Below are positions 1 through 33,975 of a stretch of 64,000 nucleotides of DNA, piece by piece. Under the pieces are notes generated by a model that was not told the origin of the DNA, did no database searches, and saw only the letters and a program-made list of their open reading frames with translations. Source of the stretch: Lamellibrachia columna (Eukaryota > Annelida > Polychaeta > Sabellida > Siboglinidae); contig OY759274.1 of NCBI GenBank assembly GCA_963662155.1, positions 38,890,990-38,954,989 of the forward strand, written 5' to 3'. Numbering within the stretch: position 1 is the stretch's first letter; every line of letters starts with the position of its first letter. Both the position numbers and the translations under genes were made by a program.

Positions 1-571
1 AGATTTTCTTGTGGTTTGCAACCTTGGTAGAAAAATAACTATTGCATGTAAATTAATAAAATTTAGATGGTTAAAATCTGTATTCAGTTTACTGTAATTC
101 ATATACACAACATTGTCTTGTACAACTACTATTATGGAAGTGACAGTGCAATTTATTCAACTACCCTAAATGATCTGTTCTAATTGCAGCAGCTTCTGGG
201 GATGCAGGGTATTCAGGCTAAAAATAGACTGGGGATGGCAGCAGTTTCTCTGCACTGGTGATGCAGTAGCGAATGAGTTAAAGGCCAGGCCGAGCCAGGA
301 TCGCATCTGATCTTCGCCAGCCAAGCCTTGAATCTCACTTTGTCACATGGTTGGCAATCGATGACAACTTAGAGATATCAAATGAACAAACATGGAATAT
401 GCTTTGACAGCCAGGAACACAATACACCATGCTGAAATGTAAACTGTTTCCCACTTGCCTCATTTTCGATCTAAGATGGTGAAAGTGTGGTATAGGCGAA
501 TTGCTCGTGGGATACAAGTTGCTAATAAAACTAACCCTTTGACAGAGATTGTTATGTAGTTTTACACCAAC

Positions 572-3500
572 CTCAGGCTTTGACTTCTTTCCCTCATCTT
601 TACTGCTGCCCGAGTTCTGTGAGGTCAGTCGGCGTCCACTACTGTTGCTGCCGCCTATGTTGGTTGTGGCCGCTGTAACATCTGGCTTTGTGATACCACT
701 GGATGTGCTGGTGTTGATGTTCGGTTTCACCTCAGTCTTAACAGTGGTAGCACCCAGGTAGGTTTGGTGCCGTAGACACTCAAATAGTGTGTCACAGAAT
801 GGCTTTGTCTCTACAAATACAACAGGTTGCCCAGTCAGCTTGGAGATGGTTCTTTACACAAAGGGTTAATCTTAAAATACTGATGTTAAGTTTTCAATTG
901 TAAAAATTATATTAAAGCCATTCGAATAGCATTGTGGATAAAATATTTAAGCAACTGAAATATCAATATTGTAAATATTGTGTTAGCGCTGTATTTAGTT
1001 TGTGTTTACGCCAAACTAGTCATTATAGCATCACAATTCAATCACACATGAAAATCTTATTATAATCTACTGTATGTATGTTTATATATATATATGACTG
1101 TATGTTATGCTACTCCTAGACGCTTTGCATCTGATGTTTTGAAATCCACCCTGCTATTATCCTTTGTAATTGTTACGTATGCTACACAACCAATTACATA
1201 CAATTGTTGACATCATGCGTCTTTTTAAAGTTATGTAACACAAGGGAAAGGCGTCACTAGACGTTACTATAACTGCAGTATTACGTCGCAGTTTCGATGA
1301 AGCCATCACGATATTGATGGCTTCCGGCAGCAGCGTGTACCAAGGCAAAGATGAACATTTCTGTGATAATGTTGTGTATCCTGGAATATAGTAAACACTT
1401 ACGAACTACCAAGTTATCCCACCTGGAAGGTGTGCATTTTTGCAAGTTGTTATTAGTTACACGTACCAAATCTGATGGTAAACCTTCAACAAAATGCCAC
1501 ATACATAGCAACTTTTACAAAAATCACTAAGTTATGAACATAACATGATAGTTTGTTTTATCTGCTTTCTAAGGGAATATCAAACTTCATAAAATTTTAT
1601 GAGAACTAAAGTTATGTCTATTTTAACTGAGTCTTGTCATTTAACAAATCCGAAAAAGATGATTTCTTGGATCTGGAAGTTATGTGAATGAGCATCAGGA
1701 TAAAATTGGTTAGTTTATTTCTGAAGCACTGCCCAAGGCAGTCTTACACTGGACAGCAGACGGAAGGAGATGGGGTCACCCGAAGCAAACCATTACAAAA
1801 TGGGCTGCAGACCAACAGCAGTGACACTCTCTTGTGGAAGCCTTATGTGCTACCTAGGGTATGAAGAGGCCCAAGTGTGATTCCTGAGACAACTTACTTT
1901 CAACGAGGAAGACGTCGAGCTGTGCCATACAAAGCCCCCTTAGTTCCTCCTCCGTCTTGTCCTTCTTCACCAGTGCCACAACATAGCGCGCCAGGGCATT
2001 CGGATCAGCATCACATCTACAATTATTGTAATCAACATAAACTTTGCATTAGTTTAAACCTTGGGCATTGGTCTGCCTACCTGCTTTCTAGCTTTACTTA
2101 ATTTGCACCAACACAGCAACACCACACAAAATGCCATATTAATACCGATATGCATGAACTTTGTACAATGCCTTTATGTTTATAAATGATGCACTAATGT
2201 AAAATTTAGTGGTTATAAATAATTTGTGTACTGATGTAAAGCTTACTCTTTTAAAATCATTTACGTACTGGTGCAGTGTTCTATTAAAAAAAATACTTTA
2301 TGTACTGATGTAGTGTTTATGTTTAAAAATACTTTACGTGTTGGCATTTACTGTTTACAGATAAAGTATAAAGATTTTTATACTAATGAAAAAATTACCA
2401 TTGATAAATACATTTTATTTGTATTTGGCTATTAAAGTGTTTGCTCTGCCAGCATGTTGCAGTTACTGCATATTTCAAACAGCTTTAACTCGGAAATATG
2501 ATGCACTAGAACCATTAAACTTTTGATAAAGAATAGAGCAGACACGGCACAAGTTGATGGTTCAAAAATCAGAATTTCATCAATTCTGCAGTTACTGCCT
2601 TTTGCCTTTGCACGGCAGAATAGATGCCTGTGTAAAATTATGATTTTTTAATGTAATGGAAAGACCAAACACCTTCCAGTGGAGAAAGCAATCAAGAACT
2701 GAAAATGGACAGGTCGCACACTAACAAAAGTCCCATCCAGTATCACTCACATGGAACCCACAAGGGAAAAGAAAAACAGAACGGCCTAAAAACATTTGAT
2801 GGCAAGACCTTGAAGCAGAAATTATGAAGGTGGTTTACGTCTGGAATGAACTCACAAAGACATGCACAAAATAGGACACAGTGAAGAAAGTTTGTTGATG
2901 GCCTAGTTAGGCACTAGGTTCGAACAATGGTGACCCAGTCATTTCATACAAACTTGCAGACTCATCTGTCAGCAGGTATATGGGTGTAGGAAGTAGGAAA
3001 TAAGTGTCTTTCGGATTAGACAATAAAAGCTGAATGGATAATTGAGTAATTGTGTAACCCGTCATGGACTCATAGATCTAGTGGTCTCTACCTACAATAG
3101 CACCGTCATAAAACACTCCTGCCGTAGCTCTGGGCAGAGCTGTTTGAAGTAAAACCACAGAATACAGCACAACAGGCTCGTCCACAATATCAATGTGACA
3201 GCATGAAGAACCACTATAAAATCATAAAATGCTTGCAAGTATTTATTTCACCCAGCATTCCGAGTAGTTTATATAATTTGCGTTTTGTTTAGTCAGCAGC
3301 CCGTACTGTACGTATCTCGTCCCTGGATTTCACGTTTGCGGTTTGGAGGAATTATTGTACTCTACGGTCTTTAATTTAAAATTACCAAAATATTGCTGTT
3401 TATTAAAACAAATTGTGATGACGATATTCGAATGCCATTATTGCTGAGCAAATGCATGCGTAGTACACTGTTGTAACTTTACTCAGTAGTTATTTTAAAC

Positions 3501-3627
3501 AAGTGTAAACTTTCGATTTGGGAGTCGAAACCACGAGATGCGAAATCAGAGTCACAGATCAAACTTACATTGGTAATAACGTCTGGATAAGCCAGGATTT
3601 AAATGCGTCAATGTTTTCAATTATCAT
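572..3627 (-). CDS. RBM26/27: RBM26/RBM27 orthologue, N-terminal part (gene continues past the left edge)
   Basis: Three coding exons on the minus strand: 3627-3569 (starts at ATG), 2016-1898 and 810-572, giving 139 codons in frame across donors GTAAGT, GTAAGT and GTTGGT. Residues 1-80 match the N-terminal PWI-like helical domain of RBM26/RBM27: MIIENIDAFKSWL, then CDADPNALARYVVALVKKDK, then LCMAQLDVFLVEK and a TKPFCDTLFECL helix ending near HQTYL. After that comes a Ser/Thr/Lys-rich linker, as in the family. Known RBM26/27 proteins are about 1000 residues, with a CCCH zinc finger and RRMs; those exons must lie left of base 572. Human RBM26/27 act in nuclear RNA decay with the PAXT connection. 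Intron 1 (2017-3568) and intron 2 (811-1897) carry LINE remnants. The start is chosen because the family begins at this Met. Identification is firm for the domain; RBM26 and RBM27 cannot be separated here. Confidence 0.88.
1728..1880 (+). mobile_element. LINE reverse-transcriptase C-terminal remnant
   Basis: Forward translation gives WTADGRRWGHPKQTITKWAA followed, after stops, by LVEALCAT. This is the typical C-terminal tail of RTE/Jockey-type retrotransposon polyproteins (a W-T-P-D-G-K-R-R-G-R-P-like stretch and an LVEALC-like end). It is short, has stops and lies antisense in intron 2 of the RBM26/27 gene. It has no function that I can see. Confidence 0.6.
2640..2925 (+). mobile_element. 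Second LINE reverse-transcriptase C-terminal remnant
   Basis: Forward translation resembles the LINE C-terminal motif R-W-I-G-H-T-L, followed by a W-N-P-Q-G-K-R-K-like block and a degraded tail with stops. It lies antisense in intron 1 of the RBM26/27 gene. It is a fossil, of the same broad class as the piece at 1728-1880 but not an obvious continuation of it. Confidence 0.55.
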
Positions 3628-4038
3628 TTTGCTGTAATGCAATATGAAAACACTTAATTAAACAAAGTTCTGAATCGGGTTGCATTTGCAAACTGCCATC
3701 CGTGTATAATTATGATCTAAACAGCACCATCAGACTTCGACAACTACGATGATTCCTTCAAAACAAGATGGCTGCGATGCCGAAATCTCGAACAGCTGTC
3801 ATGTGACAAATTAAATACATCATCGTAACCGTTAAATTACACAACTAATAATGTTAATATATTAAGCATTAAATGACAATAATTCCAACATTTGATGTAT
3901 GAATTATTGATAAATAAACCATGCGAGATATTTGCTATGCGCGAAGACTTCCCGCGTTCCTGGTCATGTGACGTGCTACTCCAAAATGTCTTCTGTTTGA
4001 CAACTTTGGGCCACGTGCTTTTCCAATAGTAGGCCGAA
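3628..4038. promoter_or_regulatory. Bidirectional promoter between RBM26/27 and AFG2A
   Basis: The two start codons lie head to head, 411 bp apart (3627 on minus, 4039 on plus). Seen in the interval: a YY1-like AAGATGGCTGC at 3765-3775 and a CACGTG E-box at 4012-4017, just before the AFG2A start. No clear TATA box is seen. Transcription start sites cannot be read from sequence, so the shared-promoter role is inferred from geometry. Confidence 0.6.
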
Positions 4039-25558
<21,520 letters not shown>

Positions 25559-27313
25559 ACTGCATATGAAAAATTCACCTAAAAAGGGACATTACTAATT
25601 GGACATGTAAGCTAACTAGTAACTGCATGACAGTCTTCCTTGATGACTATTTGCCACTGATAGGAACACCTGTCGAACTGTCTATGGCATCTCTTGTATT
25701 GTGTTAAAATGAGCAGCCTTGAAATACTAACTTCATCATTTATATTTAAAGTATCACATAACACCATAATGTACATTTTATTTTTTATTTTAAACAAGGC
25801 AAATCAGTACAAATATAAATTGTTTTTAAAATGTGAGACTGAAGCATGTAAACCTCCCTGATTATTTGACTTGGATGACCCGACAGACGCCTATTTTTTA
25901 TTTTAAAATGTTTAACTACTTTTCTCCTGATTGTTTAATTAGGTCACTATTGTGAACATGGGCGGATCCAGATCCAGAAAAGGGGGATGCCCAGTTTCCC
26001 CAAAGACACTAGGTGACAGGACTTCTACTAGGGTAGAGTTGTGCGAACACCTCTTGTGCATCACAACATTGAACTCATTGCGTCCTGCAAAGATCCATAA
26101 ACGTGGTGCGACTGGCCTCAAACTCTGTGATCAAGCTTTTTGGCAAAATCTGGAGAAAAATTAAAGAAGGTCGCCACTGTTGCAATAGTACATGCCTGTT
26201 TACACTGCTTTTGATGTCATTTGTCTGCATCAGAGCTATTCGTCTTCCCGGCCAAATTCACAGCACCAACGTATGCTTGGTCGTGCTACTTTTGGGGCTG
26301 CTCGACCTTTTCGACGATGACTGCATGTAACTCTGGAGTAGCACAGCAGAAACTAAAAAAACCGATAATGGCAATATTATCGTTCTGTATTACATTCGAG
26401 GCCTACTGGGCATTATTGTTTTGTATCGCCGAATGCGTCCCCAGAACGTAATTTTCATCAGTGTCGAGATGGATGGCATCATGACAGTGGCTTCTCAGAC
26501 GGTATTGTTTTTTCACTGATAATTACTGTCTTTACTATTGTGTTTCACTTCACACTGGTTTGCAAGCCTGACAACAGATGTTGACCATTGGAAATTCACT
26601 AAAGCACTGCTGACAACAATAATTCATTTGCGTTTGAATAAAGCAAGATGGAGGGAACAAATCAGAACGATTCGGGGACAAACGACAGTGCTGCCTCTAT
26701 AGGTTGTACGAAATATCCTCTGAGGAATGTACAGCCAGGAGGGTGCTACTTCACTGTGTTTCGATAACTAATTCGGACTTAATTTGAAAAAAATCCAGCC
26801 AAAATAAATGGGGATGCTCGGCACGTGGTAAATATATTTTATGTGCAATAAAATATGTTGAAATGATCTTACTGCTACGTTAGAACTTTGAATTTACGCA
26901 CGCACAAGTATACTAGGTGTTCCTACTATAATAATACTTAGCCGTTCCATCTAGATTCCAGTGCAGAACACAATTTTGCATAGTCTATTGGAATTCCGCC
27001 ATTGGAAACATGGTCTATGGCAGGGGACAATTGATAATTAATACATATACCCTCGTAATAACAGTAACAGTAGCATAACTTCCAGTCTACTCGTGTAAGA
27101 TATGGAGTGTTTTAGTCAGTGGAATGGCTAGACGTCATCAATAGTGCTGCCATCTACAGGTTTGTGACCTCGCCAAAAAAAGCGCGACAAGCGGTGGCGC
27201 CACTCATGGGGCTTGCATTATTGGCGCTAATGCGGAATGTGTGGGACGGATGGATTCGATGCTGTTAAAGCAAACAGAATCGCAAGTTTAAGATTTTAGT
27301 GATTTAAGACAAA
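25559..27313. other. Intergenic region between AFG2A and the PWI-BESS gene
   Basis: Contains the AFG2A 3' untranslated region (end not defined) and, from about 25960, a stretch starting GGCGGATCCAGATCC with a run of G, which looks like the edge of an invertebrate MITE or transposon. A short frame at 26648 (MEGTNQND...) has no support. Upstream of 27314 the sequence is GC-richer (GCGGTGGCGCC) and is likely the promoter of the next gene. Confidence 0.4.
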
Positions 27314-30300
27314 ATGAAAATAGAGAACATCGACGCTTTGAAGTCATGGATTGTTCGTAGGTCATTACTGATGTAAGTGTCATATGAATTATTTCACTCG
27401 GAGTCTTGACACTTTCGGTGACTGATTGAAAGTTTACAACTACTTTATGTTTGGCTACTACAGTCGTGTCTCGTTTGTCCGCACAATTATTTACCAGTGG
27501 TTTTGGTTGGATTAACGAACGTGCGGATTAGTGAAGCTAACCCGTAACTTGTACCAGGAAGAAAAAGCGCATTCCCTATTATCGCCCATGATATACCGGC
27601 AGCGCCATGGGCATGACAGTCAATGACTATGCCGGGTGTCAGATGTTTCGGCCCATAACGGGTTCGGCCAATGGGCCGAACCATCCAACGGTTTTTTCCG
27701 GATACTGTTGTTTTTATTTCTTTGCCTCATATTCTTCATATTCTTTGTTTGGCGTCTTCCTTTCTCTTAAAATAAGTTAATGGAACTTTTTTCACTTCCT
27801 CTTAAATTTTCAACTTAAAGTATTTCCATCTCTCATTTACCCCTTTTGTTTCCATTTCTTCTTCCCACTTAACATTATGAAAGGCTGCATTCATTGCTGC
27901 CATATTCGTTTTCCAGTAAATATTTTCCCACCATATACTCTTGTATCTATAGTTGAGTATGTAATGAATGCCCACACCAATCCAACATGATCACTTTTCC
28001 CCAGTGGAGCAATAGATTTTAGGATCTCAATCAGCCCAGAACGGGATTTAACAACGAATAGTGGAGTGGGTGCTCAATACAAAGATGTCATTGGCATATA
28101 TGTAGATACATAATGACCAAGAAGTCCATAGTGCAACTTTTCACCAAATGGGAAACAATTACACATAGACAAATATATATTTTGGACTCGAGGAACGATG
28201 ATGCTAGTAGGTGTTTGTTCTATAGACAGAATAGCCTAAAGATGGCTGCCGGTCATCACTCGGTCATTGTTCCAAAACATACCTTGATCTACATGTAATT
28301 ATTTCCAGTTTGGTGAAAAGTTGTGTTGTGCCATTATTTATCTACAAATGCCAATGACACCTTAATCTCAACCACCCACTGCACGTTATTTGCCATTAAA
28401 TCTCGTTCTGGAAAATATGCACGCCTATAGGCGTAGAAGTTTGATGCTTGATCAGGGTTGTTTGATTTAAATCTGTTGATTTAAATTATTGATTTAAATC
28501 ACTAAAAAATTCATTGATTTATAGTTTGTTTGTTTTTTACTTCCAATTTTTTTAATCGCTGATTTATATGAATTTAATACAAATAATTGTTTACGAGATA
28601 AAAAAATTGCATGTTTTTTAATACAAAAGCACAAAGTGCACACACTTGTGTAGTTGTATTGACACCAGATAGCCTGATAGTCAAATATTTTATGACATTG
28701 TGTATGTTTGAGCTACAGTGAAGCCACACAAACTTGTCTTCCAAGTCAGAAGCCCTGAGTTAAAGTCCACTTAGAGATTGTGCTAGTTGTTACCAATTCA
28801 GTATGTTGACTCAAATGAGCTACAATTGTTTAATACTGTACCAGTTTGCAATCTGGTTGGAGATCCTTAGAGTACACAGAGCCCTGGACAGGTGCTAATC
28901 CACCCTCTCAGCAAACAATAATTAGCACTGCTACAGCCACAGACACACAGCATGCTCTCCTTTCAAAGACAGATTATGCAACTACAGGGGGTGAGGCCTT
29001 GTGGACATTGTCTAATGTCTTTATATAAGCAAAAATCATGTACCCTCTGTTAAGACCCAAATCGGTTTGAATAGAACACGTTTGAAAGAGTTTATAAATA
29101 TAAACATCTATATAAATGTCTATATACCAGATTTCAAAGAAATAAAAAAATCTGGTTTAAATTTAAAAAAATCTTATTTAAATTTAAAAAAATCTTATTT
29201 AAATAAAAAACAATCTGATTTTTTTGGTTTAAAATATCAGGATTTTTTCAACCCTGTGCGTGATGAGAGCTTGCCAGCAATTGTATTGTGTGTCTTTTGT
29301 ATATGTATGTACGTTCCAGGTGAGGCAGCTGTCTGTTTTAAGTATGGGTAGTCTGTCACCCTCATGACCTTATTTCTGGCTTCGTTATGTCAAGGTGTTA
29401 CCACTTTTGTTAAGTCATGACCTTTGTTTTTAGCATTAATTACCATTCTGTTTTCGTAAGACCAGTTTAATATTTCCTGAAGATCGTATTTTAGGCTCGT
29501 TCAAATAACATTTGGGTGATCAAGATGTTATGAATGCGATAGATATAGTTTATAGTTATACTATATAACATGATTTTATGATAAAAATTATCAGACTCTG
29601 TACCTTTAATTTCAGTCAGAAAGCTGATGTGGATGCTGGTGCGCTATCCCGCTACGTGGTGGCGCTACTGAAGAAGAACAATTCTTCTGAGGAACTGAAA
29701 GAAATGTGTGTGGATCACATTGACTGTTTCTTTGTTGAAAGTAAGGTGTTAGTTATCTTTTCCTTATTAAAATTATCATAGAGCTATGGAAAAATTATTG
29801 ATGTTTATAGAGGTTACATGCAAGCAACCTCTTGCACCCATGACCAACCAGGTAACCCAATTTTTTCATTTATGCATTTTTATTTTGTAATTGAGCTGTT
29901 ATGATAATTAATTTTTGACATAACTGAGTGAGTCATCTGTATTCGTTGCCATCCAGTCCACTGGTGCCTAGAAATGAACTGAAACATGCCTTATATATTT
30001 TTTTTAACTAGTATCTACAGAAATTTTTTAATAAGTACCGGTAGTAATTTTAACATGGGGTCTGGTGAGATAATCAAATATGATTTTGTATAGTTACTAT
30101 AATAATAGTAAAATATCACTATGAAAAACATATTTAGAATATTATACATATTATGATATCAATACACAACATACCAGGTATATGTATCTTAGTTAGTGTG
30201 TTGAGAAGCTTACATCAGCGTTTTGAGGTTAACCCTTAGTGTAAGGTAACATCTGATTGGAAGATTATGTTGTATTTGCAGAGACAAGGCAATTTGTTGA

Positions 30301-31486
30301 TATACTGTTTATAAGTCTCAACAGCAAGTCGTACCTGACGGATAGTGATGATAAAGTCGAAATTGAGTTAATGCCAGACAGCAATGCCAGTATTGTAACA
30401 GAGCCTGATGTCGAGTCAACAAATGTCGACTGCAGCAGCAAGAGGAACTTAAAGCATAAGGTTTGTAGCACAGAAGAGAAATAGTTTCGTAGTCCATAAT
30501 CTTGACATCAAATCACAGTGCCTGGTGGTGGTAGTAATGTATAATATAAATGTTAACTGATATTTTTTAAATGAGATGTTCCTCACATTTACCACATTGC
30601 ATAGATAAACTTCATACATCCAAAGCACCCTGCAACCCATTCTGGATGGGTGTGACTGCCAGTCTACTATTTATGAAAAAGTAATGTTACTTTGTTATGG
30701 ATTTTATGTGCAAATATTGAAATTTATCAGAAGCCATGGCACTCGTCAAAAGTTTGTGGAACCTGTAAAACGAATCACATGCTTGGAATATATAATACAG
30801 GCACATAGTCAGATCAGAATAATCCAAGTCACCAGATTGTCCAAACGTGTTTAACGAACCACAATTTGTTAATACAGTTTGACCGTTATCTGTTTAATTT
30901 GAATGTTTTGGCCCAGATATCCAGTTTTCATTGCATGCTGAATGGCAAAGTCGATATTCATAAACAGATAATGTGAAATTATATAAAAAATTATAAAACT
31001 GTGGTACATTAAAACACATTTTGAGAGTGAAAATGGTATAGTGTAGTTTATGCTATATAATGTTTATGCTACACAATATGATTTGACGAAAACAATGATA
31101 ATACTTTGTGCCTTTAAAGCTAAAGTAACTATATATATGTTCTCTTTTTTCTTTGATAGCCTAAAGAAGACCCCACTCGGAGTAGAGATCCTGCTGGACA
31201 GGGAAATGACGTGGGGAAAGCAGAGATGCTGGTCTCTTCCAGCCAGTCTGGAAGGACAACACCTGTACCTCGGAAGAAGATGAAAGAGGTGGATCAACAT
31301 GAGGATGTGCTCCTTCAGACAGGTTTAGACAGTCACCAAGAAGACAATTACTCAGACATTGTTTTTGGCCGTTATATCGGAGCACAACTTGGTGAGCTAC
31401 CAAACAGTTATGCGAAGGAAATGCTAAAACTGGAAATTCAGCAGCTTCTTGCTAAAGCACAGTTCCCTAAGTTGCAAACCGAGTAG
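27314..31486 (+). CDS. Small protein with RBM26/27-type N-terminal domain and BESS-like C-terminal motif, complete 4-exon gene
   Basis: Coding exons 27314-27372, 29616-29740, 30282-30460 and 31160-31486 (59, 125, 179 and 327 bp) make 690 bp, 229 residues plus stop, all phases consistent. Residues 1-80 form the PWI-like domain: MKIENIDALKSWIV, then ADVDAGALSRYVVALLKKNN, CVDHIDCFFVEK and RQFVDILFISLNSKSYL. A polar linker follows, with KRNLKHK, then PRKKMKE (possible nuclear signal). The C terminus, DIVFGRYIGAQLGELP and MLKLEIQQLL, resembles a BESS protein-interaction motif. The CCCH finger and RRMs of RBM26/27 are absent, yet the frame ends in a normal stop with AATAAA at 31666. Exon 1 length and the intron phases equal those of the gene at 572-3627, so it is a partial duplicate with a new last exon. 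Likely nuclear; function unknown. Confidence 0.8.
27461..27700 (+). mobile_element. Possible pogo/Tigger-like terminal segment
   Basis: After a TA dinucleotide, CAGTCGTGTCTCGTTTGTCC resembles a Tigger-type inverted terminal repeat. No matching right end was found nearby, so this may be a truncated copy. It lies in intron 1 of the PWI-BESS gene. Confidence 0.3.
28453..29256. mobile_element. hAT-like MITE with 8-bp target duplication
   Basis: The element starts CAGGGTTGTTTGATTTAAAT and ends GATTTTTTCAACCCTG, inverted termini. It is flanked by TGCTTGAT (28445-28452) and TGCGTGAT (29257-29264), an 8-bp direct repeat with one change, as expected of hAT transposition. GATTTAAAT-type motifs cluster near both ends. 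At 804 bp without a transposase frame it is non-autonomous. It lies in intron 1 of the PWI-BESS gene. Confidence 0.8.
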
Positions 31487-31665
31487 TGCTGGCAACACAG
31501 GCGCATGGCATGCTTCACAAACGTGGACCAGCGAGTCACGATAGTGACAAACGCCAGACAGCATAAGACAGTATCAGTTTTATATATAGTTTTGTACCAC
31601 TATAATCTGGATTACTATGCTAATTACTTGCCCTGAACAGGCAAATCTAGTCTTTCATTTTTTTC

Positions 31666-31671
31666 AATAAA
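31666..31671 (+). terminator. Polyadenylation signal AATAAA
   Basis: AATAAA 180 bases after the stop codon at 31486, followed by a TTTTC-rich stretch. It fits the 3' end of the PWI-BESS gene. Confidence 0.6.
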
Positions 31672-31729
31672 CATTTTCATAAACAGTTGTTCTTCTGGAA
31701 GCACCGCTAACTACCCGATGCAAATGTTG

Positions 31730-32135
31730 TCTTGGGGTGTCACTTTAACCCAACCATCTCTACGGGTGTTCAAGGATGTCAGTGTAACCTTACTGTCCCA
31801 AGGGTGTCACCACGACTTAACGGTATTAGGGGTATCACCATGACGCAACTGTCTCAGTGTTACAATGACCTAACGCCTCGATGACATATCTGTTTTGGCA
31901 GGTAGGTGTCACCGTGTTCTGGCTCGCTGGTGTCAATGTGACTTAGCTATATCGAGAGGTCATAAGTGTCACCGTGATCTGTGTTACGCGTGTCACTCCG
32001 ATCTTGCTATCTGGAGAGGTCACAGTGATCTGTCTTACATGTGTCCTTGTGACCTAGGTATATCGGGAGATTACATTATATTTAGGTGTTACTCTGACCT
32101 AACCGTCCCTGACATACCACAGCGTCTTTGTATCG
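31730..32135. repeat. Degenerate minisatellite built on TGTCAC...TGACCTA
   Basis: GTGTCACC, TGACCTAAC and close variants recur irregularly every 25-40 bases. It is an old, decayed tandem repeat just past the gene end. No coding frame is supported. Confidence 0.5.
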
Positions 32136-32496
32136 CTCTTATGTTACGTATCAATCTTGACAATGAGAACGAGCAGGCTTCCGCTTATCGTTAGTCATCG
32201 CAATGCCATCACAGTCCAACAAGTTCACGTTGTTTTTATTCACAGCACAGCTACAACCTATTCCCACCTCGCGTTATGCACACTCTTCCCAATCGAACTC
32301 TAGTTCCATATCGAATCTCCCTGAAGACCCTTCCCAATACAATATAGTTGTTTTAAATTTTGTTATTCCCTACTTCAGTGTCCACGAAACTCTTCTTGGT
32401 CGAAATGTTGTAACGTCGACGTACCAATGCCAGTGATCAGCGACGAACCACTCGATCATTATTCGAGGATAACTACCTGGCCGTTGTCTCACTACT

Positions 32497-32724
32497 AACT
32501 GGGTTTACACGGGGCGATATCGTCGCGTGCGACGAGCCGGTACCGTTGCGTACGACTTGAATGCACGTCCCATTTAGAATGCATGCCGCGGCGACGACGC
32601 TCTAAACAAAACTGATCCTATCTTTGAAGAGACGTCGCGTGCGATATGATACGGACTTGAGTTTTTAAATGACGCAACCGTCGCCTCTTCGCGGCGAAGA
32701 TATCGCTTCATATAAACCCGGTTT
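32497..32724. mobile_element. Short MITE with imperfect inverted ends
   Basis: CTGGGTTTACACGGGGCGAT at the left and ATCGCTTCATATAAACCCGG at the right are imperfect inverted repeats around about 180 bp of CpG-rich sequence full of CGTCGC and GCGACG. No coding frame. Target duplication not clear (AA/TT-rich flanks). Confidence 0.55.
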
Positions 32725-33419
32725 TAGGAGGATAAACTGTTGCTGCAGGGGAACTTGAACGCATAGTTGGGCATGACTCCACCCTGTAGAGCATCTTCAG
32801 CAGCATCGTTGACAAGGAATGGGCTGGAAGGGCCAACCCCAGTGGCATCACACTCCAAAGCAAATATGCAAAACACCATCACGTGATCACCACGACACTG
32901 ATAAACCAATCATCTAAACACTGGCATATCATAGACTCTGTCATTGTTCGCGACTGGTAGTGAAAAAAACGTCCACACCACACGGGCCGTGCGAGGAACT
33001 GTTACCTGCACCACATCAATGCCTAGTGCGATCAGTCATGAATATCACAATTTAGCCTTGCCTTCAAACACGGAAGACTATCAAGAAGAAGTTCAACAGA
33101 AGGCCACTGCACCAGAATACTCGACTCCCGCCTTCACGACAAAGTTAAGGCCGCGGTTAACGAACCCGTGACGCCCAAAGAAAGTGCTTCAAAGACACCC
33201 GACGACACTTCCCCCAAAAGGCCACAATCATCCCAAACTCCTGAGTCATGCCACGATCGACCATGGGCAGACGTCATCCTCATTTCGAGGGACGGCGTAT
33301 GTGATGTATGTTTATCTATGACGTAACCTCCACGTTTACAATATCACATTTCCAATTTGACCACGGTGACACGGAAACATAAAATCTTCCGTAGACGACA
33401 GCAGACAGTCCACTTATAT

Positions 33420-33975
33420 GACATGGTTCTACGTTGGTTATAGGTAAAATATTGTTATAATGACATAATGAAAACGTTTAAGGTAATAACGTAATGTTAT
33501 GATATGGTTATGTTTTGGTTATGGATAAAATAACGTTAATGAATTCGTTTAGGTTAACACCTAACAGTTTCGCAACGTTATGATGTGTGTTTTGGCTATG
33601 GATAAAATAACGTTTTAAAAACGTTACTACAACGTTTTGAAAATGTATTTAGAATGTTAGAACGTTTTAAAATATGTTATAATAACGTTGAAAACTCGAC
33701 AAGATAACGTTTATAAAACATAAAGTAAAACGTTTTCACAACAACGCCATAACGTTCGTATAACATTTTTATGTACGCTTGGTTTCAGTTCATCTATGGC
33801 GTTTTAAAATCTTTATGAATACGTTTTTAAACGTTGCTATGCCGTTTTAAAATGACGTTTCAGAAACGTTACATAGCATGTTCGTTTTAAGAACGTTACT
33901 ACGTTTTAAAATAACTTTGCGATAACGTTTTTAAAAACGTTGCAATAACGTTTTAAAATCGTTTGTGTTAGTTGG
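33420..33975. repeat. AACGTT/TTTTAAAA-rich palindromic block
   Basis: AACGTT, itself a palindrome, and TTTTAAAA recur more than twenty times in about 550 bases, often as AACGTTTTAAAA. The block ends at GTGTTAGTTGGG. It is probably a MITE with internal palindromes; its termini were not resolved. Confidence 0.55.

Noticed and set aside
32944..33171. 75-codon frame with Thr/Pro-rich ending
   Set aside because: No splice signals, homology or neighbours to support it; lies among MITEs.
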